In this document: one piece after another, positions 1-10,578 of the stretch | Numbering within the stretch: the first letter of the stretch is position 1 | Layout: the number at the start of each line of letters is the position of its first letter | Made by a program: the position numbers and the translations under genes | From: Macrostomum hystrix | Lineage: Eukaryota > Platyhelminthes > Macrostomidae | DNA length: 64,000 nucleotides | NCBI GenBank assembly: GCA_950097015.1 | Contig: CATNEN010000039.1 | Coordinates: 3,050,001-3,114,000, forward strand | Direction of reading: 5' to 3' | Notes under the pieces: model-generated | The model's database searches: none | Told to the model about the DNA's origin: nothing | What the model saw: only the letters and a program-made list of their open reading frames with translations

Positions 1-3000
1 CGGCGTGCCTGACTGCTACCGTCGAGCTTCGGCGCGTTTCCTGCGCCAGGCTATCGTCCGTCCGGCTGCCGAGGCGGTATCGGCGACCGCAGCTTCGGCG
101 ACGCGTCTACTAGCCGAGGAATCCTCTCTCTGGCGATTTCTCGGCGGAGACGGCGAGAGCGACGGTAACGATGATGACTTGGACTCGGACGATGCGCTAC
201 CGGGGCGTCTGCGGTCGGCGACTCAGCGGGCGTTGCAAAATCCGCGGCTGGTGGCGCGGCTGCTGGCATCGAGGTGGTGCGGATTTCGTGGGTAAGACAT
301 TTTTTACCTATTTGCTTGTTATACATTTCAACTCAAAGCCTGCTCAACTGCAGCCTCCAGAATCCGCTTTTGAGCCTCGGGCTGAGCACAAAGACGCAGG
401 AGGAGGATGCGGCGGATTTGCAAGACTCGCTGCGATTTCTATTGGACGGCGCTCTGCCGCTGATCAATGTGAGTGGGTCTGAAGGGCAGAGAGCTAAACC
501 AGCCGGCCAATCAGCAAGCGGGGGGGGTAGGACTGGCATGCACAAAACCTGCGCAGTGCGCACAGCTGATTGGCCAAGAAGAGCTGAGAGAAAGAAGAGT
601 GATAATGCTTGATAATACTCCAACAAACTGATTCACCTTTCCAGGATCTGTTTCGCGCGATTCCATGCAGGCAACTCAGCAACTACAGCCAAAAAATTCG
701 CACCATTAACGACTTGGCACCACCGCTAATAGTAAGAATTGTTTTGTCGTTTGCCAGAGCCACATTGTTGATCTACAGCCATCAAGACACAGTCTATACA
801 AGCTCATGAAGACACGGCTATCCCAGAAACGAGATAAATAAACTCTAAACAAAATAAAAGACCTCAAAACACGATCGAAAACCTCAAAACACGATGGACA
901 ATTTCAAAACACGATGGACAATCTCAAAACACGATGGACAATTTCAAAACACGATGGACAATCTCAAAACACGATGGACAATCTCAAAACACGATGGACA
1001 ATTTCAAAACACGATGGATAACATTTAAATACGATGGACAATTTCAAAACACGATGGACAATCTCAAAACACGATGGACAATCTCAAAACACGATGGACA
1101 ATTTCAAAACACGATGGACAATCTCAAAACACGATGGATAACATTTAAATACGATGGACAATCTCAAAACACGATGGACAATCTCAAAGCACGATGGACG
1201 AGCCCAAAGGACTATTGAAAGTTAAAAAACATTGTGCACTACTTGTATGCAAATGCGATGTTGACAGCCATTAGAATAAATTCAAACTCAAATTTCCAGG
1301 AATTCGTGGAGGCTTTTCTACCCCTCGCAGAGGACGAGAAGTTAGCCAAGTGTCTGATTAGCTGTGCGACAACAGTTCTACAGGTGTGCAACCTGCCTGA
1401 GAGGGTGAGCAGTATCCCATTCTGTTTGATTTATCATGCGAAAACTGCTCACCAAATCAACAATTTTCCACCTGCAGGCCATCAAGGATCTGCAGGTGAA
1501 GTTCCGACCGCAGCCGTCGGGCAGGTGTGTCACGGATATGAGAAGCGAGGCCAGGCGATCGTTCGATGCCAAATATTCGGATGAGCTGGCCTTGAATGCG
1601 CGTTTGAGCGCCTTCGCCGTCAACTGCCGAGCTGCCTACGGTGGTGCCAACACTGTGCGAGCCCAGATCGGCTTTCCCAGCGACTGCGGTGAGGCTGGTG
1701 CTGGGGCTGGGGCTGGGGCTGGGGCTGGGGGCTGGGGCTGGGGCTGGGGAATCTGGATCTGGAGAGCAGGAGAGGTCGACAGGAGAGACTGCATGAGCAC
1801 AATACTCCGCCCGCGCAGAGTACACTCGACTGGGCAGCATTGAGGAGCTTCCGTTGAGCAAGGAGTTCCAGGATCACGTGGCCTGCTTTGTCGACGCCAG
1901 CCTGGACTTGGCGGACCCGCGCCGTTTCGCCGGAGCGGAGAGGCTGCTGCTGTTGCTGCAGTAAGTGTGCTTGCTATGAAAATACAATGAAAGTATTTGA
2001 GAGCAACACTTGCGCGCACCTCACTGCCACTGCAGAAGCCCTCACCGGCAGACGCGAGGCAGCGAAGCGGCTACAGAGAAGGACCAGGTTGAGCAGCAGC
2101 AGCTAGACACAAACTGCCTGCAGGTGCTGCGGGCGATGCTGCACAATGAGATTGTCAAACTACCGGCGGACAAGAAGAACCCAGCCTACTCCGAGTGAGT
2201 TGGTGTTGAGTTTATCCGAATGACATTGAGCAATTCCCCCACCGGCGACTGCCGACCCACCGCGCCCACAGGCAGCTGCTGGTCGTGTCGCTGACTCAGA
2301 ATGCGCTCACCCGCATCAACCTGGTGCCCCGGGTGCTGCCTCACCTGCTGCACAGCAGCGAGCGGACAGTCAGGGAGGCCATCGTCCTGCTGTCCTGCCT
2401 GCTGTTTAACGGCAACAGTCTGGCGCAGCAGAGCCTCCTCAGCTGCCTGCGCAGGCGGCACGACGCGGCGCTGTTCCTGGAAATCAAGCGCCGCCTGAGT
2501 GTGTCCTCGGCTGCCTTGAAAGAGGAGTGAGTCGAGCGCGTCTATTTTTCTCACAAAAAGTCGAAAAAGTTTCAATCTGCCTACTTACAGTAGAAATACA
2601 ATATTTTGCACTAGATATGCCAAGATTTGCCATCTTCTCATGTGCAGCCGTTCCCTGATTGGCCAGCGCTGGTCTCGCATTGAGGAGGCCCTGGCAGAGT
2701 CGCGCGCCCTTCGTCGCATCGTGCCATCATCGCCGCCGACCGTCGCCTCCAACATGGGAGCCATGCGTCCATCAGAGAGCAGCGCCACCGACACCGTCGG
2801 GTTGCTGATGCTCCTGCTTGGCCGCATCTGCGACGAGCCGGAGCCTGTCTCCTCAGCTGCAGCCTCCATTTCAACAGGCTCGGAACTCGGCGTCCGCCAA
2901 GAGCTTCGAGACCGTCTCCGTGAGCAGCCGGACAGCGCCAAGTCAGTCAACCTGGTGGCCGAGGCCGCCCGCTTCCTGGCTGTGATCGCCGGTCGCCGCG

Positions 3001-6000
3001 GCGCTGGCTGCGTCGACTTGACGGTGCGCACGCTCGATGCACTGCGCCGATTGGTCGACGGCAGCGCAGCCAATCAGGCGGCCGCCTGTAACGAGGGCCG
3101 CCTCTGCAATTGCCTGAACTCGCTGCTGCGCGGCAGACGGCGCGGCCAGGAACTTCGGGTGCTGCGAGGAGCGGCCGGTCTCGTGACTGCGCTGGTGGGC
3201 CCGGAGGCCGCAGTGGCGCCAGCACTAGATCCCGGCTGCTTGAGCGACGCCTTCGTGGAGTGCCATCTGCGACGGAAGGAGGAGGTACGTTCTCCCAGCA
3301 TAACTGGGATTCTTCTGAATCCAATGGGAATGTCTTGATTTCCCTGCTCGTCTTATCCTACAGTCTCCAGCAAGAATGGCATTATCCCACATTCTCCAGC
3401 AAGAATGGCATTATCCCACATTCTCCAGCAAGAATGGCATTATCCCACATTCTCCAGCAAGAATGGGATTATCCCACATTCTCCAGCAAGAATGGCATTA
3501 TCCCACATTCTCCAGCAAGAATGGCATTATCCCACATTCTCCAGCAAGAATGGCATTATCCCACATTCTCCAGCAAGAATGGCATTATCCCACATTCTCC
3601 AGCAAGAATGGGATTATAATCCCATTCTCCAGCAAGAATGGGATCATCCTACAGTCACCAGCAAGAATTGGATCATCCTACATTCTCCAGCAAGAATGGG
3701 ATCATCCTACAGTCACCAGCAAGAATTGGATCATCCTACATTCTCCAGCAAGAATGGGATTATCCAACAGTCTCCCAGCGAGAATGGGATTATCCTAAAT
3801 TCTCCCACCTCTACTCTCCCTTTGTCTCTCAAACCTCTCAGCCAGAGGCCGAGTCAATCGGCTTCGAGTTCTACCACGCCCACCTGCGCCTCCGCGAACT
3901 GTCTGGCGGCAATTTCACTGCCGGTCGTCGCTTAGCAACGGCTTCGGCTGCCGAGCTGCGCGATGCGCGAACATTCTACCAGGCCGGCAGCCTCTCCGTG
4001 GAGCTGTTGATGTACGGTCGGCTGCACCGGATGTATTTCCCCGTGGCTGACAGGCGCCGAGCGCTACGGCAGGAGATTCACAACCGGTTCAAGTACGAGG
4101 TGGACAGGTGAGAATTTGGGGAAATTCAAGATTGATTGATTGATAGGAGTAACAGCCGCAGCTATTGCTCGGCACATCCGAGGACTGTACAGACTGAACC
4201 CCTATAAGCGAAATCCCCAAACACGGCATCTGACCCGCCAGCCGTACTGCTTTCGCTTCCCTGATATTAGAAAAATAAGTTTTTTTTCGTTTCTATCTTT
4301 CTATTATTTTAAGTTTTACGCCTCATTTGAATACTCTAATTGAAGTAGCATAACTGCTAATGAATTTCACTGATCGCTAGACTATTGTTGTCAAGGCCAG
4401 TCCTGTCACCATTTTGCGCAGATCCACGCCTAAGTCGAAGCTTCGCGACTTCGCAGTCTGGCTGAAGGTCATGGCCAGCGACATCGCCTGGCAGCGCCGA
4501 GTCTGCTCGCACCGGCTCGGCAGGCTGTTTGTGCGGGGCTTCAAGGCCTTCAACAGCTCGTGCATCTTTCTCAGCATGCTCATCTGCATCCTGATCCTGG
4601 TGACCTGGACTGAGCCGGACAGTCAGTCGGACAGGGTGCCCAGGCGTCCCTACGGAGCCATCGTGGTCACCTGGATTCTAGGCGCGGCGCACAACATACT
4701 CAGCGCATTCGTCCTGATTGGCTACCTACTGTGCAATCAGCCGCGACTGCCCACCACGAGACAGCTGCTGCATTTCTGGGCGTAGGTGTCTCGTGCTAAG
4801 TGTTTGGCCGATTTTTTTACAGCTAAAAGACACAAATATTGTCTATTGAATAAACTGCTTAAACTTCCTTCAGCTCCACCATCGGACTCCGAGCATCGGA
4901 CGGCGACGGCAAGCGGCTAGCCAGCGGCAAGCTGCAGGCGTCGGTCTTCAGCTTCGACACCTTCTACTACCTCGCCTTCTTCCAGCTGTCAATTCTGGGC
5001 TCGGCATTCTACGGATATTTCTTTGCTGTGCACCTTTTAGACATTGCGAGGCACAACCAGCTTTTGACTAGGGTCATGAGGGCTGTCACTAAGAATGGTG
5101 AGTCGTCAGTGATTGGTGGTTGCCACTTCCAAAAAAGACCTCAGGATTTAATAAACTGTGACCTATAAGGTCCCCTGCCTCCCTGCCTGTGATTGGCTGT
5201 GCCATGGTCGTGCGAAAGGCTCACACCTGACCCCCTCCTCCCGCCTTTTCTCTGCCCCACGCTCTGCCAACCGCTGTTTGAACGGATGATCGTGACTGGC
5301 TTGTTGCCTCCACCGCTCTCTCTGTGTGCCCAATCTCTCGACTTGATCAGCATATAGGTAGATGATGCCTTCACAACAGTCTTGGTGCTGCAATCTATTT
5401 GAGCCTGCACTGACCGCACCGAAACCACCTGCAGGCTTGTCGCTGCTATGCGTGCTGGTCTACTCGATCGCCTTCTTTTACATCTACGCTCTGCTGTGTT
5501 TCGCCTTCTACCGAGACACATTCAACCCGAAGGCCGGTAATTTCTGTGCTACAATGTACCAGTGCACCGTGACCGTCATCCGCCGCGGACTCATTGGCGG
5601 CATCTACAATGTGAGCTCATGACAATTGGAAATCCAGTAGAGTATCATTTCCAACGTCACGAGCATCATGAAAATACTTTAAACTTAATCAACTAAAGTC
5701 CTTTTAGAGTAAAGAAACGACCATCGTTAGTTTGAAAAACTTAATCGTTAATCGTTAAATATTCGTGCTCTTATGACCACTAGTGCACTAGGAATACTAG
5801 TAGGGGATGAGTGGCAGAGCGGTTAACGCATTTGCCTCTCGCACCAAGGTCCCTCGGTTCCGCGGGAGGCCACATTCATTTGGGGTGCAGCAGTGGAGAG
5901 AAGGCTTACAAGCTTTTCGTGCAATTTACGCCATATAGGACCAACCGCCAAGGCACAGTGAAAGTGTACGCTACCTGACGATGAGAAAGTCAGGGCAGGT

Positions 6001-8268
6001 GTATACACCTGTGAGTGTGCCTGCTTACGGTATCTGTGTGCTCAGGAGTCAGCGAAATGGGCAGAATTGCCTCCTCGCTGGCTGTCACAACTTTTAAGAA
6101 TAAAACTGTATCCTGCCAAACTGCAGTACCTCACGGTACCAGACGGCCGCCCGTTTGCGTACCACGCGGTCAAGACAATATTCGACGTGTCCTTCTTCAT
6201 CATCATCACCACGATTGGCCTGAACATCATTTTCGGCATCATTGTGGACACATTCAGCGAATTGAGGGATGCCAAGTGGCAGGCAGACCAGGACATGCGC
6301 TCGGTGTGCTTCATCTGCTCAAGGGGCTCGCATGACTTTGCTCATTGCAAGGGGGTCAGTCAGCTATTTTTATCTACTCGAATACCATGCAATTCGAAAC
6401 GCTTAAACAATGCTCTTCGTTCCCTTTAACAGGGCTTCGAAAGACACGTCAAATGGGAGCACAATCTATGGTCCTACCTGTTCTATGTGGTTTATCTTGA
6501 GGATAAACCGAAAAGTGATTTCACGTCCATTGAGAGATTCGTCTGGAAGCTGGTAAGTGCATTAGCTTGGTCTTTATTGGCCAGTTCGATATAACAAGAT
6601 TATCACTAACTCCTAGCCATGCCAATTCCTGGAATTTCCAGTATCAGAAGCAGCGCATCGACTACTTTCCGTTGTACACTTCGCTGAGTGTGCGGCAGGT
6701 GGAGGAGGACGAGCAGATGTCCGCCCTGGTCACCTACGTGTCCTACCTGGTTGGAAAGCGGAAAGAACAGGTAAATTTGAAGGGACGAAATGGTGGGGTG
6801 ATTCTCGCACCCGTTTTAAGTAAAAATTTGTCCTACTCAGAACTACGAGCTAAGCTTTTACACTTTGAGACAGGAGAGAGATGAGACAGGAGAGAGATGA
6901 GACAGGAGAGAGATGAGACAGGAGAGAGATGAGACAGGAGATGAGACAGGAGAGGGATGAGACAGGAGAGAGATGAGACAGGAGAGAGATGCGACAGGAG
7001 AGAGATGCGACAGGAGAGGGATGAGACAGGAGAGGGATGAGACAGGAGAGGGATGAGACAGGAGAGGGATGAGACGGGAGAGGGATGAGACAGGAGAGGG
7101 ATGAGACAGGAGAGGGATGAGACGGGAGAGGGATGAGACAGGAGAGAGATGCGACAGGAGAGAGATGAGACAGGAGAGAGATGAGACAGGAGAGAGATGA
7201 GACAGGAGAGAGATGAGACAGGAGAGAGATGAGACAGGAGAGAGATGAGACAGGAGATGAGACAGGAGAGGGATGAGACAGGAGAGAGATGAGACAGGAG
7301 AGAGATGCGACAGGAGAGAGATGCGACAGGAGAGGGATGAGACAGGAGAGGGATGAGACAGGAGAGGGATGAGACAGGAGAGGGATGAGACGGGAGAGGG
7401 ATGAGACAGGAGAGGGATGAGACAGGAGAGGGATGAGACGGGAGAGGGATGAGACAGGAGAGAGATGCGACAGGAGAGAGATGAGACAGGAGAGGGATGA
7501 GACGGGAGAGGGATGAGACAGGAGAGAGATGCGACAGGAGAGAGATGAGACAGGAGATGAGACAGGAGAGGGATGAGACAGGAGAGGGATGAGACAGGAG
7601 AGGGATGAGACAGGAGAGAGACGAGACAGGAGAGGGATGAGACAGGAGAGGGATGAGACAGGAGAGAGATGAGACAGGAGAGGGATGAGACGGGAGAGGG
7701 ATGAGACAGGAGAGAGATGCGACAGGAGAGAGATGAGACAGGAGATGAGACAGGAGAGGGATGAGACAGGGAGAGGGATGAGACAGGAGAGGGATGAGAT
7801 AGGAGAGGGATGAGACAGGAGAGAGATGAGACAGGAGAGAGATGAGACAGGAGAGGGATGAGACAGGAGAGAGATGAGACAGGAGAGAGATGAGACAGGA
7901 GAGGGATGAGACAGGAGAGGGATGAGACAGGAGAGGGATGAGACAGGAGAGGGATGAGACAGGAGAGAGATGAGACAGGTTTGAGATACGACAGGTGGAG
8001 ATCAGACAAGGGGAGAGATGAGATAAGAGAGAGATGAGACAATGTCATTTTTTAATAATCAGTTTAAAAGGTTCTCACAAGTTTTTGATCAGCAGTGATT
8101 TGTTTGCTTATTTGCCCGCCGCAGGACATTGCCAGGCAGAGAGACTTGGAGACACAGAAGCAGCTGCAATGGGAAGCTCGCTATGCGCAGTCCCGGCGCT
8201 CAACTGCAGCGCTGAGACGGGCGCGGACGGTTCGCGCCAGGCAGCTGGCCACGGACATTGAGGACTGA
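1..8268 (+). CDS. ITPR: Inositol 1,4,5-trisphosphate receptor-like Ca2+ channel, C-terminal part (17 exons, 5' end outside window)
   Basis: Exons: <2-291, 354-468, 645-731, 1300-1383, 1478-1688, 1819-1960, 2036-2194, 2272-2526, 2648-3284, 3842-4107, 4401-4781, 4874-5097, 5435-5610, 6127-6354, 6433-6552, 6642-6770, 8125-8268. All phases agree, giving 1215 residues and a TGA stop. Family knowledge: tetrameric ER channel releasing Ca2+ on IP3 binding. The ligand-binding domain would lie upstream of the window. Seen: RIH-associated helical repeats (exons 5-9), the linker with YHAH-like motif (exon 10), membrane segments (exons 11-13), a pore helix ending GLIGGIYN, an S6 helix ending [13 protein letters not shown], and the conserved zinc finger CFIC...FERH...WEHN (exons 14-15). 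The C-terminal coiled tail is short and basic. Odd: the filter reads IGGIYN where vertebrate receptors have GGGVGD, and the S3 region is short. The exon 11 acceptor (4399-4400) has a weak pyrimidine tract but is the one I found that keeps phase. Confidence 0.9.
861..1205. repeat. 20-bp minisatellite in ITPR intron 3
   Basis: About 16 tandem copies of a 20-bp unit, consensus ACGATGGACAATCTCAAAAC, with C/T variants and two diverged copies near 1020 and 1140. It fills most of the intron between the exons ending at 731 and starting at 1300. The unit is open in one frame, but no splice structure supports coding. Confidence 0.95.
1700..1752 (+). repeat. (GGGGCT)n G-rich hexamer tract
   Basis: Seven or more runs of GGGG separated by CT or GCT, beginning 12 bases after the donor of the exon ending at 1688. 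The G runs have the spacing expected of a G-quadruplex in the transcript strand. Confidence 0.9.
3362..3811. repeat. 29-bp minisatellite in ITPR intron 9
   Basis: About 15 copies of a 29-bp unit beginning TCTCCAGCAAGAATGG and ending ATTATCCCACAT, with the last copies degenerate. Each unit contains a pyrimidine-rich stretch followed by CCAG, which resembles a 3' splice site. The true acceptor of exon 10 is at 3840-3841, just past the array. Confidence 0.95.
5803..6088 (+). mobile_element. tRNA-derived SINE (family A), 3'-truncated copy
   Basis: Starts GATGAGTGGCAGAGCGGTTA, matching a Pol III A box, with a B-box-like segment near 5850. It lies in ITPR intron 13 and ends about 40 bases before the acceptor of exon 14. 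Homologous copies occur at 13738, 16430, 19998, 24368, 52017, 55860 and 57093. Confidence 0.9.
6866..8041. repeat. 16-bp purine-strand minisatellite in ITPR intron 16
   Basis: About 70 copies of GATGAGACAGGAGAGA and close variants (GGGA, GCGACA). Nearly all purine on the plus strand, with only rare shortened units. Long open frames across it on the minus strand arise because the unit is stop-free and three units make 48 bp. It is related to the arrays at 8625 (inverted) and 35374 (same orientation). Confidence 0.97.
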
Positions 8269-8624
8269 GTCTTTAACCGAACTCACTAGAACTCACACAG
8301 AACTCACACAGAACTCACACAGAACTCACACAGAACTCACGAAGTAGTCAATCAAGCGGAATTTTTGAAAGCCGAAATTTTTTTTTTATGGTAGTCTAGT
8401 CTTCTTTCTAGCATAATCTCTCACTGTCGAATTAAATTATCGATTTTATTTATTTTATTGAAGCGCAGTTTATCACCGCGTAATCGTTAAATTAATTGCA
8501 TTGTTAATTATGTTTTTTATTTTTATACTGAGAAAATCTAGGCTATATACATGATTAATTGGGTCGGCTGCAACTAACAAGCACATGCATACCTACTCTG
8601 CCGTATCATACATTTCCGGTCTCA
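8269..8624 (+). other. ITPR 3' flank with 11-bp repeat
   Basis: Follows the TGA. Five or so copies of AACTCACACAG lie at about 8280-8342, then AT-rich sequence. No further coding sequence recognised; probably 3' UTR and spacer. Confidence 0.6.
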
Positions 8625-9743
8625 TCTTCACCTGTCTCATCTGTCCCGTGTCTCATGTCTCATCACTCTTCCGTCTCATCTCTCCCGTGTCTCATGTCTC
8701 TCCTGTCTTATCTCTCCCGTGTCTCATGTCTCTGCTGTATCATCTCTCCCGTGTCTCATGTCTCTCCTGTCTCATCTCTCCCGTGTCTCATGTCTCTTCT
8801 GTCTCATCTCTCCCGTGTCTCATCTCTCCCGTGTCTCATGTCTCTCCTGTCTCATCTCTCCCGTGTCTCATGTCTCTCCTGTCTCATCTCTCCCGTGTCT
8901 CATGTCTCTCCTGTCTCATCTCTCCCGTGTCTCATCTCTCCCGTGTCTCATGTCTCTCCTGTCTCATCTCTCCCGTGTCTCATGTCTCTCCTGTCTCATC
9001 TCTCCCGTGTCTCATGTCTCTGCTGTCTCATCTCTCCCGTGTCTCATGTCTCTCCTGTCTCATCTCTCCCGTGTCTCATGTCTCTCCTGTCTCATCTCTC
9101 CCTTGTGTCTCATCTCTCCCGTGTCTCATGTCTCTGCTGTCTCATCTCTCCCGTGTCTCATGTCTCTACTGTCTCATCTCTCCCGTGTCTCATGTCTCTC
9201 CTGTCTCATCTCTCCCGTGTCTCATGTCTCTCCTGTCTCATCTCTCCCGTGTCTCATGTCTCTCCTGTCTCATCTCTCCCGTGTCTCATGTCTCTGCTGT
9301 CTCATCTCTCCCGTGTCTCATGTCTCTCGTGTCTCATGTCTCTCCTGTCTCATCTCTCCCGTGTCTCATGTCTCTCCTGTCTCATCTCTCCCGTGTCTCA
9401 TGTCTCTGCTGTCTCATCTCTCCCGTGTCTCATGTCTCTACTGTCTCATCTCTCCCGTGTCTCATGTCTCTCCTGTCTCATCTCTCCCGTGTCTCATGTC
9501 TCTCCTGTCTCATCTCTCCCGTGTCTCATGTCTCTACTGTCTCATCTCTCCCGTGTCTCATGTCTCTCCTGTCTCATCTCTCCCGTGTCTCATGTCTCTC
9601 GTGTCTCATGTCTCTCCTGTCTCATCTCTCCCGTGTCTCATGTCTCTCCTGTCTCATCTCTCCCGTGTCTCATGTCTCTCCTGTCTCATCACTCTCTTTA
9701 CTCATCTCCACCTGTCTTATCTCTAACCTGTCTCATCCAATTT
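8625..9743. repeat. Pyrimidine-strand minisatellite, 16/32-bp unit, inverted relative to 6866-8041
   Basis: About 35 copies of a 32-bp dimer alternating CTCATCTCTCCCGTGT and CTCATGTCTCTCCTGT. The reverse complement reads ACACGGGAGAGATGAG, the same unit as the array at 35374 and close to that at 6866. No credible coding. Confidence 0.97.
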
Positions 9744-9751
9744 CATCTCGC

Positions 9752-9845
9752 ATAGAAGACTTGAGGGCTTGTTGTGCAATTTACGCCCATGAGGGCCAAC
9801 CCCCGGCCAAGGCACAGTAAGGCAGTTTGTACACTGCGAGACAAT
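9752..9845 (+). mobile_element. SINE family A internal fragment
   Basis: Matches the middle of the SINE (GCTTGTTGTGCAATTTACGC through the GGCACAGT segment). Both ends are missing. It abuts the end of the pyrimidine array. Confidence 0.75.
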
Positions 9846-10578
9846 GATCTGTACGCAAAAACGTTTCTTAGAAAACCAACAATTTTGCAAACGCTTGTTA
9901 TAAAGACTGTTATAAAGACTGTTATAAAGACTGTCATAAAAGAAAGCTGATATTTCCAAATTATTAAGGAATGCCGTTGAAATTAACTGGAATGCTAAGT
10001 AACTATTTTTGTAGATTCAGTTGAAATAAAGTAACAGATGTTATAATAGGAATGGTTTGCTAGAAGAGACACAAAAAGCAGTATAGACAATGAATGATTA
10101 CAAGCATATTCATAGTTCTACCACAATTCTGGTTTGTGAGGAACGCAAAACCTATAATGTACAGAGTTCATTTTTCAACTTTCGATTTTTCTCAGGTCAC
10201 AAGTTGATTGAAAGGAAGTTGAGAAATGACTTTGAAAATATCCCATATATTCCCATTGCGATACGAAAGGAAATAATTAAAAAACTAGCATAACTTCCTG
10301 TCTACTTTGTTTAAAAAACTGTAAATTTAAGCTAAAATAGGACCCACTGAGACTTATGGGCCGCTTAAGACATCAACAAGCTTAAAAATGACAAAAACTT
10401 GCTGAATTTTAGAAAATTTAAAAAACTTTGCGTTAAAACAGTAAAACAGTTAGCTTAGTAAAACAAAGCTATTTACATAGGTACTTTATCTCAGCCTTTT
10501 TAACGACATACGAGCACTCCGAGAATAGAACAGTTTAAAAAAACTGTACAGCGAAGCTACAGAGGCCAGCCAGGCCTT
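9846..10578. other. AT-rich spacer, M6 3' flank
   Basis: Contains about four copies of a 12-bp unit (TTATAAAGACTG, 9894-9945). No coding sequence recognised. The 3' UTR of the minus-strand M6 gene probably extends into it. Confidence 0.5.

Noticed and set aside
5362-5434. Extension of the ITPR exon at 5435 to the left
   Set aside because: A CTGCAG acceptor at 5434 and matching phase define the exon; the left part has no similarity.
6858-8048. 396-codon minus-strand open frame
   Set aside because: Lies entirely in the 16-bp array. It is open because three units equal 48 bp and lack stops, and it has no start context or splice sites.
8559-9820. Three overlapping open frames of 335-411 codons on the plus strand
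   Set aside because: All are translations of the pyrimidine minisatellite; three frames open at once shows low-complexity rather than coding.
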